A stretch of 64,000 bases of DNA from Coprinus comatus (taxonomy: Eukaryota > Basidiomycota > Agaricomycetes > Agaricales > Agaricaceae). The DNA is taken from positions 53,458 to 117,457 of the forward strand of contig JAWPGT010000071.1 in assembly GCA_034638255.1 (NCBI GenBank), given 5' to 3'. The notes beneath the pieces were generated by a model. That model worked only from the letters and a program-made list of their open reading frames with translations, was not told the DNA's origin and did no database searches. The translations under genes were made by a program, and so were the position numbers. Positions 1 to 10,542 of this stretch are shown piece by piece. Each line of letters opens with the position of its first letter. Position 1 is the stretch's first letter.

Positions 1-97
1 CGGTCGCGTCGGTATCTTGAATATTTGATATAACTTCTTGACCTGTTCTAATCCTATTTATTAATACACTCATCATTTTCTTTCATGCATAACATAT

Positions 98-2631
98 TCA
101 CATACCATGACCTTCATCAGAATCATCATCAATTGTAAGATCAATAATATCAGCCTCAATAGCCTTCGTCTTGGCAGCTAATGTCTTTGAATCAGATTCG
201 GTTTTAGATTTTTGGTATTTGTTATTCATAGCATTGATCAAATTCATAGAACCTCCAATCGATTTTCTTGCACTGGGCTTTGGCTTCACTTTAACCTTGA
301 ACTGTATATACGGTTCCCATCAATTAAAAAAAATCCCAAAAAAAAAACTTAATAAAACAAAACTTACCACTTGCAACTTCGAACTTGATGGCTTTTCAGA
401 AGGTGAACTAGAAGATTTCAACTTTCTAGGTTTTATCTGAGCAGGAGCAGAAGGTGGAATAACGGTTTCTTTCACTCCTCCATCTTCTTCATCTGTAAGA
501 TCAATCACAATAACCTCATTTTGTTTAAAAGTAGTTGTGGTCTGTTCCTTCTCAATCATTGGAACCGGTTTTGGAACTGGTTTTGGGACCAATTTCTGTT
601 TTGATAAAGAGGGCGGATTCGGCTGTGAAACGCGGTTGACGTGTGGCGCAGACGTCGGTGTAGGTTCTAACGCTGGCTTTTGTTGCTTCGGTTGCATCGA
701 ATCGTCTAAAAGCAAGATGTTAAGATTAAAATGTGCGCATAAAAACGCCACCGGTAGTTTCTGATGAACGATAAATCTTACCCTGCATTTCTTTATCCTT
801 GTCCTCATCCTCGTCCTCATCCTCGTCTTCGTCTTCATTCAGTTTCCGAATATACTCGTCCATTCTCGGAGGGTTCCTATATGAGGATTTCCTCGCAACC
901 ATAGGAGCTCTCCGTGGTTTTGCAGAAGTCGATACAATTGGCAACGGTTCTACATTCAGTTAAACGTTTAATTTTCTTCCATTCTCTTAAATGACAACCC
1001 TTACTCACCTTTCATATCGATATCATTATCATTATCCTTATCCTTATCCTTATCCTTATCCATATTCATCTCCATTCTGCTAGATACAGGCGCAGATGAT
1101 GCACTCCCACTCCCACTGTCATTCTTACTGCTTGTAGCATCAGATCCACTATTAGACGATAATTTACCTATAAACAAAAAATCAGATGTCATTCAATTGT
1201 CATCTATCAAGCAGTTCGGTGATATCCTTACGATCGAAAACAAGTTGCTTTGGATACATTAAAAACATTCCTGACGATTTACGTGCGGTTTGTCGTACAC
1301 GCGTACCTGTACCCATTTTATTAGATCCTTTGTCATTTGACCAATATAAACAAACATTCGAAACTCACTTTCTTTCGGTCGTGCTGTAGGCAAAATAGTG
1401 GGTTCACCGAATAAAGGCCTCAAAGAACCAGATCCAGTTGCCGTAGTTGGAGCCGCAGCCGCAGCCGTGGTTATAATCGGGTTCGGTTTCCTCATCAGAG
1501 GATGCACAGCAATAGGAACACCAGAAGCGTTCCCATCACTCATATCACCGTAGTATTCTGGAGTTGTAGGTTTTATTTTCACTTTCTCCTTCCCTTTCCC
1601 TTTATCACGAACAACTTCTGCTTCTCTAATCCTCACTTTCACTTTCTCCTTCTCTTTCAATACCCTCTTCTCCTTCTCTGAGGGCTTGTCCTTGTCCATC
1701 GGTTTCGGTATATTCCGCGATAGCGAGTATATGTCATTAAGGGCCGCAGCCAATGCAGATGGTCCCGTTTTAACAGGTGTATTGAGCCATGAATCCAAAG
1801 TCTTCGAAGAATTTCCATTTGACGATGGCTTTCCCAATACCAAATCCCTAGATGGCCTTCTACCACTACCACTAGCCACTCCCACAGTTCCACTAGAGCC
1901 AACATTTGGTTGCGCAACGCTCCTTGAAGCCGAAGGTCTCCTCGGTGGACCGATTTTCGTAATTTCTTTCTTAGAAGATATACTCCTTTGTTCAAGAAAT
2001 GCAGTATATCGGGGAAATACTCCGCTAAAGGGTCTTGGCTTCGCCGCGCCTCCCGATGATGAACCTTCTCCTACATCCGTGGACACTCTAGGTTTTGCTT
2101 TAACGATAGGACGTCCACTAGTATCCAAACCCAGTGTGGACGTGCTTGGCGCGTTCGTTGCTAAAGTAGACATCGATATCACGCTCTGTTTTTGGATGAC
2201 TGTTTAGATGGTAAAAATGCCACACCTTTTCGTCTTAGTTCCTCGATACCAGCAATACTATGTCTTGGTCTTTTGGGCGCTGAGCCAGACTGTTCTTCAA
2301 CATCACCTTTCCTCTTCTTTATCTTCATAGGGATTGCGCGAGGTTTCTGGGGAAGACTTGCAGGTTCATCATCTGAGGGATCAGGTTCTTCTATGGGGCC
2401 GATCAGCATTCCTGATGGGACACTGGCATTGTGTGTGACAAAAAGATATGCTAAAAATAGGATACCAAGGGATAACTCTGGCCCACACAACTGTCCAGCA
2501 GTTCATCAAGACTCAAGAGGCCCATACTCAACTCCCAAGACCACATTAGAAGAAGAATAAACTCATTCCTCACCTAATGGAGTCCAACCTGGCAATGGTG
2601 TAGCATGTTTCTCGGGCTGCCAACTGGACAT
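98..2631 (-). CDS. Disordered protein with SUMO-interacting-like motifs (672 aa, 8 exons)
   Basis: Eight exons can be chained with the reading frame kept throughout: 2574-2631, 2226-2450, 1369-2160, 1232-1306, 1009-1167, 782-949, 368-705 and 98-301, giving 672 residues. The start ATG at 2631 lies 165 bp downstream of the stop of the E2 gene on the same strand. No folded domain is recognised. The protein is rich in Ser, Pro and Lys, with basic clusters, a Lys-Asp repeat encoded by CTTATC units near 1035-1060 and an Asp-Glu repeat near 800-835. Exon 7 encodes VIVIDLTDEED and the extreme C-terminus encodes IIDLTIDDDSDE; both have the hydrophobic core plus acidic flank of SUMO-interacting motifs. 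A nuclear SUMO-binding scaffold is an inference. No RING finger is visible, so it cannot be called a SUMO-targeted ubiquitin ligase. Boundaries of the smaller exons are less certain than the chain as a whole. Confidence 0.6.
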
Positions 2632-2796
2632 CTACCCCACAGAATCTGTTTGTTGTTGGGTATAAGGAAGAAAGGACAAGAGGTCTCTCCCAACACATGG
2701 CTTGATATCTGGTATCTGCATGGGAATTACATAATCTAGTTCTCCCCTAGTTTAGGGTAGGGTTATAATCTATCCATAATCCTAGAGACTATCTGA

Positions 2797-3941
2797 CTAA
2801 TCATCTTCAATAACTATCACCTCTTCCTTATTGCTACTCCTCGTTGTCCTTCTCCTCTTCGAAGCAACGGCGGTAGGTTCATTATCTTCAACAAGGTCAA
2901 GTACCTCAGTTGAGGCTGGTACTTTCCTCTTTGACCTCGTACTCCTACCACTGCCAGCCGCTCCTGAGCTGGAACCTGCAGTCGGCGGTTCGTCATCTTC
3001 AATCACAATGACCGGAGTTGTAGATCCGCTTGCTCTTGTTGTAGTATTCTGTATGGGTAAAGAGACAGGTACACTAGGCTCTCGTCTTCGACCTCTTCCT
3101 CTTCCAGCTGCTGGCGGCTGTGGTGTACTAGAGGTGGATGTGGAGGCCGAGGCTGAGGATGAGGGTAATGGCTGTGGTAAAGGTTTCGCTGCAAACACCG
3201 GTACAACTTTAGGTTTGGCGTAGCGAGTCGTCCATTCCTTTGCCGTGCTATCATGGAGTTTGCGATTACGCATATACTGTGTGGCGATAGAAGGCACTAA
3301 AGTTGGCTCAATAGTTATGCCAGCATATTATGAATAGCCATCTCTTACCTAAAGGGTCCTCTATAAATCATGATGAATGAGTTACCCAATCTCAAGCTAG
3401 ATAAAGAATATGCGTACTGGGATTAGGGTCCGTCAACAATGAAGATATTGAGAGCATGACTTTAAACAGGGACAAGGCAGGAGACCAGTTGTTCTTGAGC
3501 ATGTCAATACAGATGCTACCTGAATCAGAAATCTGCGTATTCCAAATCAGGTCTAAAGTTGGCCCAGGCTATAAAGATTTGGCGTACATTCATATGATAA
3601 ATGCTATAAGAAAAAATGCATACAACCGTCTGGTCAGTTAAAAGTAGCAGAAAGAAGCTCTATACGCGTGCTCACCGAGTCTTGAACAAGACTTTAGGCG
3701 CTGAGAAGCTAATTAAACAATTAATGCATATATATTCGCATGGGGACAGCGGAACTTACGGATAGTCCGAAGGCAGCGAAATATCCAGCTGGAAGACACC
3801 TCCTTCATATACACTCCCCTGGGGACCCGGAATAGTTCCTCTCCACAGATACATATTGTCTTCTTGAGGCTCAAGGGCCATTTCACCTAAATCCTCCTTT
3901 TTCAAATCCGCCATTTCGCGATGAATGCGTTTCATTGTCAT
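2797..3941 (-). CDS. Ubiquitin-conjugating enzyme E2, Ubc4/5 (UBE2D/E) class, with SIM-bearing tail
   Basis: Six exons (3760-3941, 3676-3708, 3588-3603, 3418-3532, 3349-3360, 2797-3296) join in frame into 285 residues. Residues 1-147 form a complete UBC fold: MKRIHREMADL at the start, GPQGSVYEGGVF, the active-site loop with SICIDML and catalytic Cys85 (the same position as in UBE2D), NNWSPALS, then LLTDPNPKDPL and SIATQYMRNR. The usual HPN triad reads HMN; UBE2E proteins also vary here. E2s of this class pass ubiquitin from E1 to RING or HECT ligases. Residues 148-285 are an unusual disordered tail with GRGRGRRR and three SUMO-interacting-like motifs: VIVIEDD near 215, VLDLVED near 251, and VIVIEDD as the last residues. 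Two exons are microexons (16 and 12 nt) needed to keep the family sequence. SUMO binding by the tail is inferred. Confidence 0.9.
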
Positions 3942-4706
3942 CTAAAGTTATCATGCATAGCATATATACCATAAAATGCAAGGGTAATGAGGTAGAACGG
4001 TTATTTAGGTTGTCGTTCCAAAAGAATGGCGTTTGAGTGGTGTATAAGCGCCTCGTGTGGTTGGGAATATGGTATGAAAGGGCTTACTGCCGATGGAGCT
4101 GATTGGGGTGGCATATTTTCGGATGGTTTCTTTTATAAAGATGTTGAACAGGAAGGCTGGAAAGGAAAACGGAGGTGAGGCTGTGATAGTTATTGCAGAG
4201 TAAGTAACACTGACATGCAATGCTATAATTAAACATCACGTGGCAAGTCTGATGATCAGCACATCCACACACCTTCTGAGTACGGATCCCGGTACGGATA
4301 TCTGTGATTCTGTTTGAGAGTTTACGGTGTACGCCTTTGCACTCGTTGAGAGCTTGGGCGTTCAAGTTTCTCCCCACTACATTGACCCATCTAGGGGATC
4401 AAACCATCTATATGTGCAATATCTAGTTACATGTCCGATATTCAAGTAATAATGTATGAGTTTTCGATTGAACATTGCGGACATGCGGTTATTTATAACA
4501 TCGAGCACTTATATCCTATATTTCCATTGAGCTATCTACGTATTTGTGCTTCCAGTATATAGTATGTACAATGTCCGTTCACAGAATGCCGATTACATAT
4601 ATATCATGAATTTAACAATCCATTCAAAGAGAACGATCCCTCGAAATCTCCATTGTTTGTTAACGAGAGCCCATTAATAAGTCCCTCTTAATCCAACCAA
4701 TTACAA
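3942..4706. other. Intergenic, no supported gene
   Basis: This is upstream of the E2 gene and downstream of the F-box remnant. A minus-strand open frame at 4084-4377 has no recognisable domain and no supporting splice pattern, so I do not call it a gene. Confidence 0.5.
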
Positions 4707-5240
4707 TTACACCGTGATCCTCCACATAAAATCTGCCGGCAATATTTTTTGAAGGGTCCCGGATCTTTCCAACAACCTTTTTATGGAATCTATTTCATCT
4801 TTGTCAAAATGACCAATAACCTTAGCGATGGATATCTGAGTAATAGAAGAGAGGAACTCGGATGCTTGCTGTGGAGTAATGGTCAACTCCAAAGCTTGGA
4901 CATTAAGGACTTCCAATTTCGGAAACCCAACGGGAATGTGTTTTTGGAAATGTATGAGTCCTCGCGAAGATAGAGGTAAACAGAGTTTTAGAATGCGGAG
5001 GTTTGGGAAGATGAATGAGAGAATAACTTCATATCCTCCAAATCCGCGTATTGTCTCCATCTCATTGAAGAATGTGAACAGGTCAAGTTCAACAAGGTTA
5101 TGTAGACTAGTAAGAGGATTGATAGTAAGCTGATGGGGATGAAGTTGTCGAAGTTGATCAGTTAGTGATGGTTGAGTAACTGGTGGTTGTCCATCTTCAG
5201 ACTCGGAACCTGTTTCGTCATTATATGCACCAAAAATCAT
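4707..5240 (-). pseudogene. 5'-truncated F-box/LRR paralogue
   Basis: The 177-residue open frame aligns by eye with the C-terminal part of the intact F-box protein at 40779-41981. Both share LHNLVEL, GGYE(V/I)LLSFIFPNLRIL-like text, a GFPKLE segment, TxQQ(A/T)SEFL and SGTLQKI near the end. The first ATG is at 5240 and an in-frame stop lies just upstream, so the F-box and the first roughly 240 residues are absent. The tail has remained open for over 500 bp, which suggests either recent truncation or residual function. It ends 12 bp from the stop of the neighbouring minus-strand gene, so it looks like a fragment placed beside that gene. I treat it as a pseudogene; a short expressed LRR-only protein is the alternative. 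Confidence 0.7.
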
Positions 5241-5252
5241 CACCCAGTCAAA

Positions 5253-6827
5253 TTAGTCTCTTTTGACGAGAGTAGGGAACCAGTAACGCCAAAACCATGA
5301 AAGTACACTGAGTATGAATCCTATAATGTTCCAGCCCCATTTTACACCCAATTCGTCACGTAACCTCAACGAAATTATTCCTAAGAACCAGAACACAAAC
5401 ACATCAGAAAACAGGGTAGCAGGCCCGTGATAATTATTGAGACATACCATTATTAGATACCACCATATAATGATTCAGGACAAAGTCTGCCAGGATATTC
5501 CAATCGCCAAGGATCATTCTCTGAACCTGACCAAGTAATTGTCAGTAGTAGTGACAATATGCCACTATTAATTGATAAAACCAGCTCACTTTGTCTTTAT
5601 CGGTACTCTTTATAATTGTCCTCCAGTCGTCATCATGTATAATTGCCACACCACCTGGGGGAATCTACGAAATGATAAGTCAATGCGCGAACCCTGTTTA
5701 TCAACCTTGACCCAAAGCTCACATGGGGGATAAGTCTTTGAAGCATAACAGTCGAAAGATGATTTGGGAGCTACAAAATTTATTCATTAATTGGATGGAC
5801 TGAAGGACATCCAACGAAGACGTTACTTCATACGTTGGCTTGTAAAGTGGGAGAATATTGTTCCAGAGGTGGTATCCAGATTTCGTCCTTTGCAAGTGAT
5901 AAAGTTTTTATCCAAGAATTGAGACAATACCATGAAGAGCTAATATTTAATGATGGTATTGAAGGCGGAGGCTCCTCGGCACTTTCTTCATACAGTTTTG
6001 ACCATTCCAAAGGATCTATTGCTATCGAATATCCACGGATAAAAAATGATTTTGTTCGATGGGGAGTTGTCATAGGAGACGCCTTAATGGTTTGATTGAA
6101 TCCATATTCCTTAAGATTATAATATGGAGAGTTGGCACGAACACCGCGGAATTGTAGTTGTATATCCTTTGGCAAATCTGGGTTTTGTTGTACAAAGGAC
6201 GAACATAAATATCCGTCGGTTGTCGAATCATGTCCGGTGATTAAATATAAGCAACCGTTAAATATTAGATCTTCTTCAAAGGCTATTCTGTACCACTCTC
6301 TTGCGTGATCACAAATATAGGCCTTTAGATATTCGGGATCCAATAAATCTACACGCCGTGCTCCATCAGGCATGCCAATGAGTGACCCGTCTCCCTGGGA
6401 GCAAATAAAATCGTGTAATCTAGATGCACACATAAGACGCGATTTGTATGCCATACATAAAATGAAATACTTACACTTCGGGGGAAATGTAATCTTTTTG
6501 TTGGACAGACTCCGAAAGCAGCCACGTGTCTGGTTTGAAATATTGTTGCTCAATTCTGGTTTCATGGAGACGGAGCGCAGGTTGGAAGGAGTCGGAGGCT
6601 TTCCATTGTCGTGGATGTTCTTTTTCATCAAAACAATTTACAATGAAATCTAACGCTCCTGGATCCTTTGGCGCGGTGTAAACAACATCACCAATAGACC
6701 AGCCTTCTTGGAGAAAGGTTTCATAGTTGCCATATATATAGGGAGTGGACCAGAGAGGATAACCTTCAGCTTGCGGTGTGAGATGTTTCTGAAAGTTGGT
6801 TGCGTCTAAATGCGGAGACGTGGACAT
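5253..6827 (-). CDS. Agaricomycete orphan-family protein with C-terminal membrane segment
   Basis: The exons run from ATG 6827 (about 6475-6827), through a long exon reaching about 5828, then short exons near 5700-5790, 5595-5670, 5450-5530 and 5253-5385. The protein shows GWSIGDVVYT near residue 40, GMPDGARR, WYRIAF, CLYLITGHDST, FFIRGYSIAI, then IPPGGVAIIHDDDWRTI, GDWNILADFVLNHY and a final hydrophobic stretch GWNIIGFILSVLSWFWRYWF before the stop. The order GDV - PDGA - LYLxTGxD - FxRG is that of a large mushroom-specific family of unknown function. A single C-terminal membrane anchor is inferred from the last exon. A decayed paralogue lies at 8700-9846 in the same orientation, and an unrelated-looking plus-strand gene sits between them. 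No enzymatic role can be assigned. Confidence 0.65.
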
Positions 6828-7295
6828 GACAATACTTAACGAACTTTTGGGCGCTTAAAACACACCGTGACATGCCCAAGTATTTATAGGTCACCTGATC
6901 ATCCCCTCAAACACTGTGCCAGTGACTTGGTAATCCACACAGATTATCAAGTACTAGCGAGTATTTATCCAAGCTTTACTCCACTCGTGAGCGTAGGTCT
7001 CAGAGTAAAGTTTAGGTATGTCCTCGATAATCCAGTTAGATTATCGAGTCACCCACGCGGTGCAAAGCTCCTCTGGATGTAACCTGATATACCTCAGCTT
7101 CCCTGAGCTTATCGGTGCCACTCGTTACTTGAACGTGTATTAAGCATGCCTGCATATAGTATGATATTTAATGCACAGTACCTACCCGTACAGCTATCTG
7201 TTGTTCACCTGTTGTTTCTCTCTCACTGTTCTTCTCAACTGACTCGGAGGCTTGCCGCTTGTAAAACCCATTTAAGCGAGATACTGTTTAAAAGG
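6828..7295. other. Divergent intergenic region
   Basis: It separates the minus-strand start at 6827 from the plus-strand start at 7296 and should hold both promoters. No clear TATA box or other motif stands out. Confidence 0.5.
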
Positions 7296-8475
7296 ATGGC
7301 GAATGAATCTGATATTTCTATCAATGACATTGAAAACGCTGTCGCAGGTGTCCATGGTAGTACACCTGGTTCTGAATTACAAACTGTATGTCCATAAGGT
7401 CCAATTAAATATGTACTGAACCAACAACATATTAGCAGCGTGGGATGTTCGCTAATGCGAGCAACTTTGTCATGAACAACCCTGTTTTTATCATCAACAA
7501 CTACACAAATCGTGACCCTCCTGGACAGGCAGAGAGCTCGAGCAGTAGCATCCCGGTACGATGCATATAAGTCCGTACTTTTCCATCTGACAAACCCACC
7601 TATCTCAGCGAGTACCACCTTCCCATCTGACGGCCTATCAATATATGTATAAGATTAGATTTTACTCTGTAGAGTTTAACCGACCCATACTAGAGAAACT
7701 AGTGAGTAAATCATTTTTATCAAGAATGAGAATGCTTCTAACGAATGATTAGGCCACACAAGAAAGCTTTCATAACGAAAGTGCAACCTTGCGCTTCACG
7801 TTTATGGATCAACTCTTCCATTCCATACATGGAATTCCACTCCCAACGCCTCAAGACGTCCAGGTTGGCGATGTTGGGGAGCTTCTGTATGATGGACGAT
7901 TCAAAATTCGTCTAAACCTACATCACTCCGAGCGAGGGGATGTTCTCAAGGCGGTTCCTTCTCTCTCTTCAAATGCATTTAAAAGAGATGCTGGTGATTT
8001 TGTTGGCGTAAGGTCAATGTACAATCTTGTACTCACAGGTTCGGTGGGGGATGGGTTTAATGTTACATTCCTTGGTGAAGTCGGCCAACCTGCTCTCTTT
8101 TTTGACGTCCCAAACGGGGGTATAATCGATCGAATCAGATATTCGAAGCATGTCCAAGCTTATTTGGATACTTACGGCCCAAAAATTTATCAAGATATCC
8201 TTGACCAGACGGAAGAAAACATTGAAGAGGGCAATCTATTCCTCGTTATATATACACTTCGGGCTGCTCCGTTCACAATTATCACTCGCTACCGGTCAAC
8301 TCACACAAAACCACAATCTTCTCCTATTTCTCTCCCAATCACCGAACTAGGCGAGGTGGTCTGGGAATTTGGTGACGTTACTCATTGGCGTCGTTGTGAT
8401 GAAGTGGTTCCAGGCTCTGTTGGCGAAGTTACACATATCCAACTCTTTCCTCTCAGGAAAATCCCTTTATCCTGA
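7296..8475 (+). CDS. Agaricomycete orphan protein with NASNF-type motif (about 310 aa)
   Basis: Exons 7296-7385, 7436-7555 and 7753-8475 join in frame to about 310 residues. Exon 2 encodes QRGMFANASNFVMNNPVF, resembling a short motif that recurs in many mushroom proteins of NLR-like or unknown type, followed by a Ser-rich linker. The last exon encodes a globular region with QVGDVGELLYDGRFKI near its start, a faint echo of the GDV motif of the neighbouring orphan family, and then beta-rich sequence (VWEFGDVTHWRRCDEVV). No ATPase motif or membrane segment is seen. The 197-nt gap before the last exon is long for this window and may hide a further small exon. Function unknown. Confidence 0.55.
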
Positions 8476-8699
8476 TACTAGTACCATACTACTACCATTA
8501 GAATTTCACCTGCAATATATACTAATACTACTACTAGTTTTCTGCCAACCGTGTGCCATCAGTAAATTTGCAGTAAAAATACTTCGAGTATGAAACTATT
8601 CACTTCTCTATTATCGTAGTTTCAATGAGATGATAGTTATATAAGAACAATATATTATTGAGTCCATGGATCGTAGTATGATTTTAATTACGTGCGGTT

Positions 8700-9846
8700 A
8701 TCAAGCATCACTATGTAATGACTCAGAATGAAGTCTGCAAGGATATTCCAGTCACCACGAATCATTTCTTGGATCTATATTTGTACTTATATCAATGATA
8801 CGGATGATTTTAGTAAAGGTCTACTGGCTTTTATTTTGTCTGTATTCTTTACTATCGTTCTCCAGTCGTCGTCGTGTATAAGTGACACACCACCAGGAGG
8901 GATCTACAAAATGATATGTCAATACACAGTGAGACAACTGGAAAGACTCATGAGGAATAAGTTGAAGTATAACAGTCGAAAGATGATTTGGAAGCTATGG
9001 ATGCCGTTAACATTGGCATCAATATTGTGAAAGATGTAGAGCTTCAACCTACACAGGACTGTAAAATCGGAGAATATTGCTCCAGAGGGGGTACCCATAT
9101 CTCATCTCTGGCAAGTTGTAAGGACTAGATTCAAGCTTTGAGGCTATACAATGGCGAGCTTGCATTTAGAGTTGGTATTGGAGGTGCGGGATCACCTTCT
9201 ACGATATTTTCCTCGTAAAAGTTAGCCCATTCCGCAGGGTTTATAGCAATCGAATAACTACGGATAAAGAATGCTCTTGTCCGTGGAGGGGTGGTTCCAG
9301 TAGGTGCATTGCTGAATTGATCTGATCCATGTTTCCTAATTTTATAGTATGAAGAGTTGTCTGGAGTACGGCAAAGTTGTAGTTGTATATTCTTGGGGTG
9401 AGTCAGGTAGCGTTACAGAGGTCGACTCATGCCCAGAAATTAGACATAAGCACCCGCTTTGGATTGATGCATAGATAAAAGCTATGCCATACCACTCTCT
9501 ATCGTGTTCAGAGATGTAGGCTTTTGGATACTCGGAGTTCGATAAATCCTTGCGTCGTGCTCCGTCGGGCATACCAATAACTCCTTCGTCTCCCTGTGAA
9601 CAAGAGAAGTCATGTATTCTGTATATCTTCCGAGTCGCTCACTAGAGACGTGTCTATGTCAAATTGATACCTACATGTCTGATGCTCGTTTTCATCGAAG
9701 ACATTCAGAATGAAATCAACCGATTTTGCGTCGCTCGGCTCCGTATTAATGACTTCACCAATCGACCAACCCTGCGTATATAGGAGGAGGAGACCAGAGA
9801 GGATATCCTTCTGCATAATGTGTAAGATGTTTCTGAAGTTAGCCAT
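8700..9846 (-). pseudogene. Decayed paralogue of the 5253-6827 orphan gene
   Basis: The order of blocks matches the intact copy: GWSIGEVINT, FDENEH, GMPDGARRKDL, REWYGIAF, LISGHES, FFIRSYSIAI, IPPGGVSLIHDDDWRTI and GDWNILADFILSHY. They lie in different frames. Near 9790-9840 the expected EGYPLWSPPPIY is out of frame with the downstream GWSIGEV, and near 9400 the frame changes again after the GHEST block. No continuous exon chain restores it. This is a tandem duplicate in the same orientation that has lost function, although short transcripts cannot be excluded. Confidence 0.75.
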
Positions 9847-10542
9847 ATAATGAGGGCAGGGCAGGGCATTGCGTGAATGATGAGATGGAGTTGACGGGGT
9901 ATTCCGTTAAGCGCGGTGATTTAATTGATTTAGATCACAGAGGGCTGACAGGGAGACTTTGCGGCTGCGGAATGAGGTAACAATGTCCACAAATACTGAG
10001 CGCTGATCAACTGAGAGGTCTGGGCAGCTTGGTGTGTCTTGTACAAGTAACGAAGCTGTATTTTTTGGTACAGTATGTACTCCGAGAATTCCATGTGTAT
10101 TAATTGAGCGCTGGGGAAAGTATTAATTACACTCTATGGGGATCTAGTCTATTTATATTTCGATAAGTTCAACAGCATTGTTGACACATTGGAAGATTGA
10201 CAATGAAGGGTTGTTGAAAAAGCCACAGCACTGCCCACCGCCCAACTATCATAGAATGGATCCCACAGGCAGTTGTATTCGAAGTACACGTGTCCAACAT
10301 TATTAGACGCCTGGAACGGCGACCTGTCAGCATGTGCAAGGACTCAAGAAGCAACAAAGACGCTGAGAAATCAAATTGTGGTAGCCCAAGTTGGAGTATC
10401 TCATGATTGCCGAATCAACTCCATCAGGGAAAAAGTGCCATCAAGAAATCAGGGCCCTTAGGGGCGCAGCCAACAAGAGCTGGTTGGTTGTTCATAGAAA
10501 CTCTTAGGATTTTAGAGTTCCAGAGTTTCTTCGTTCTTGATC
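9847..10542. other. Intergenic, no supported gene
   Basis: This stretch lies upstream of the CorA-type gene. Only short open frames without recognisable domains occur. It presumably contains the promoter of the gene starting at 10543. Confidence 0.5.

Noticed and set aside
2740..2760. TTTAGGGTAGGG as telomere-like repeat
   Set aside because: Only a degenerate pair of units is present, in an ordinary intergenic setting.
4084..4377. Minus-strand frame with MGRNLNAQALNECKGVHRKL
   Set aside because: Coding appearance is weak, it has no family resemblance, and it lies in the promoter side of the E2 gene.
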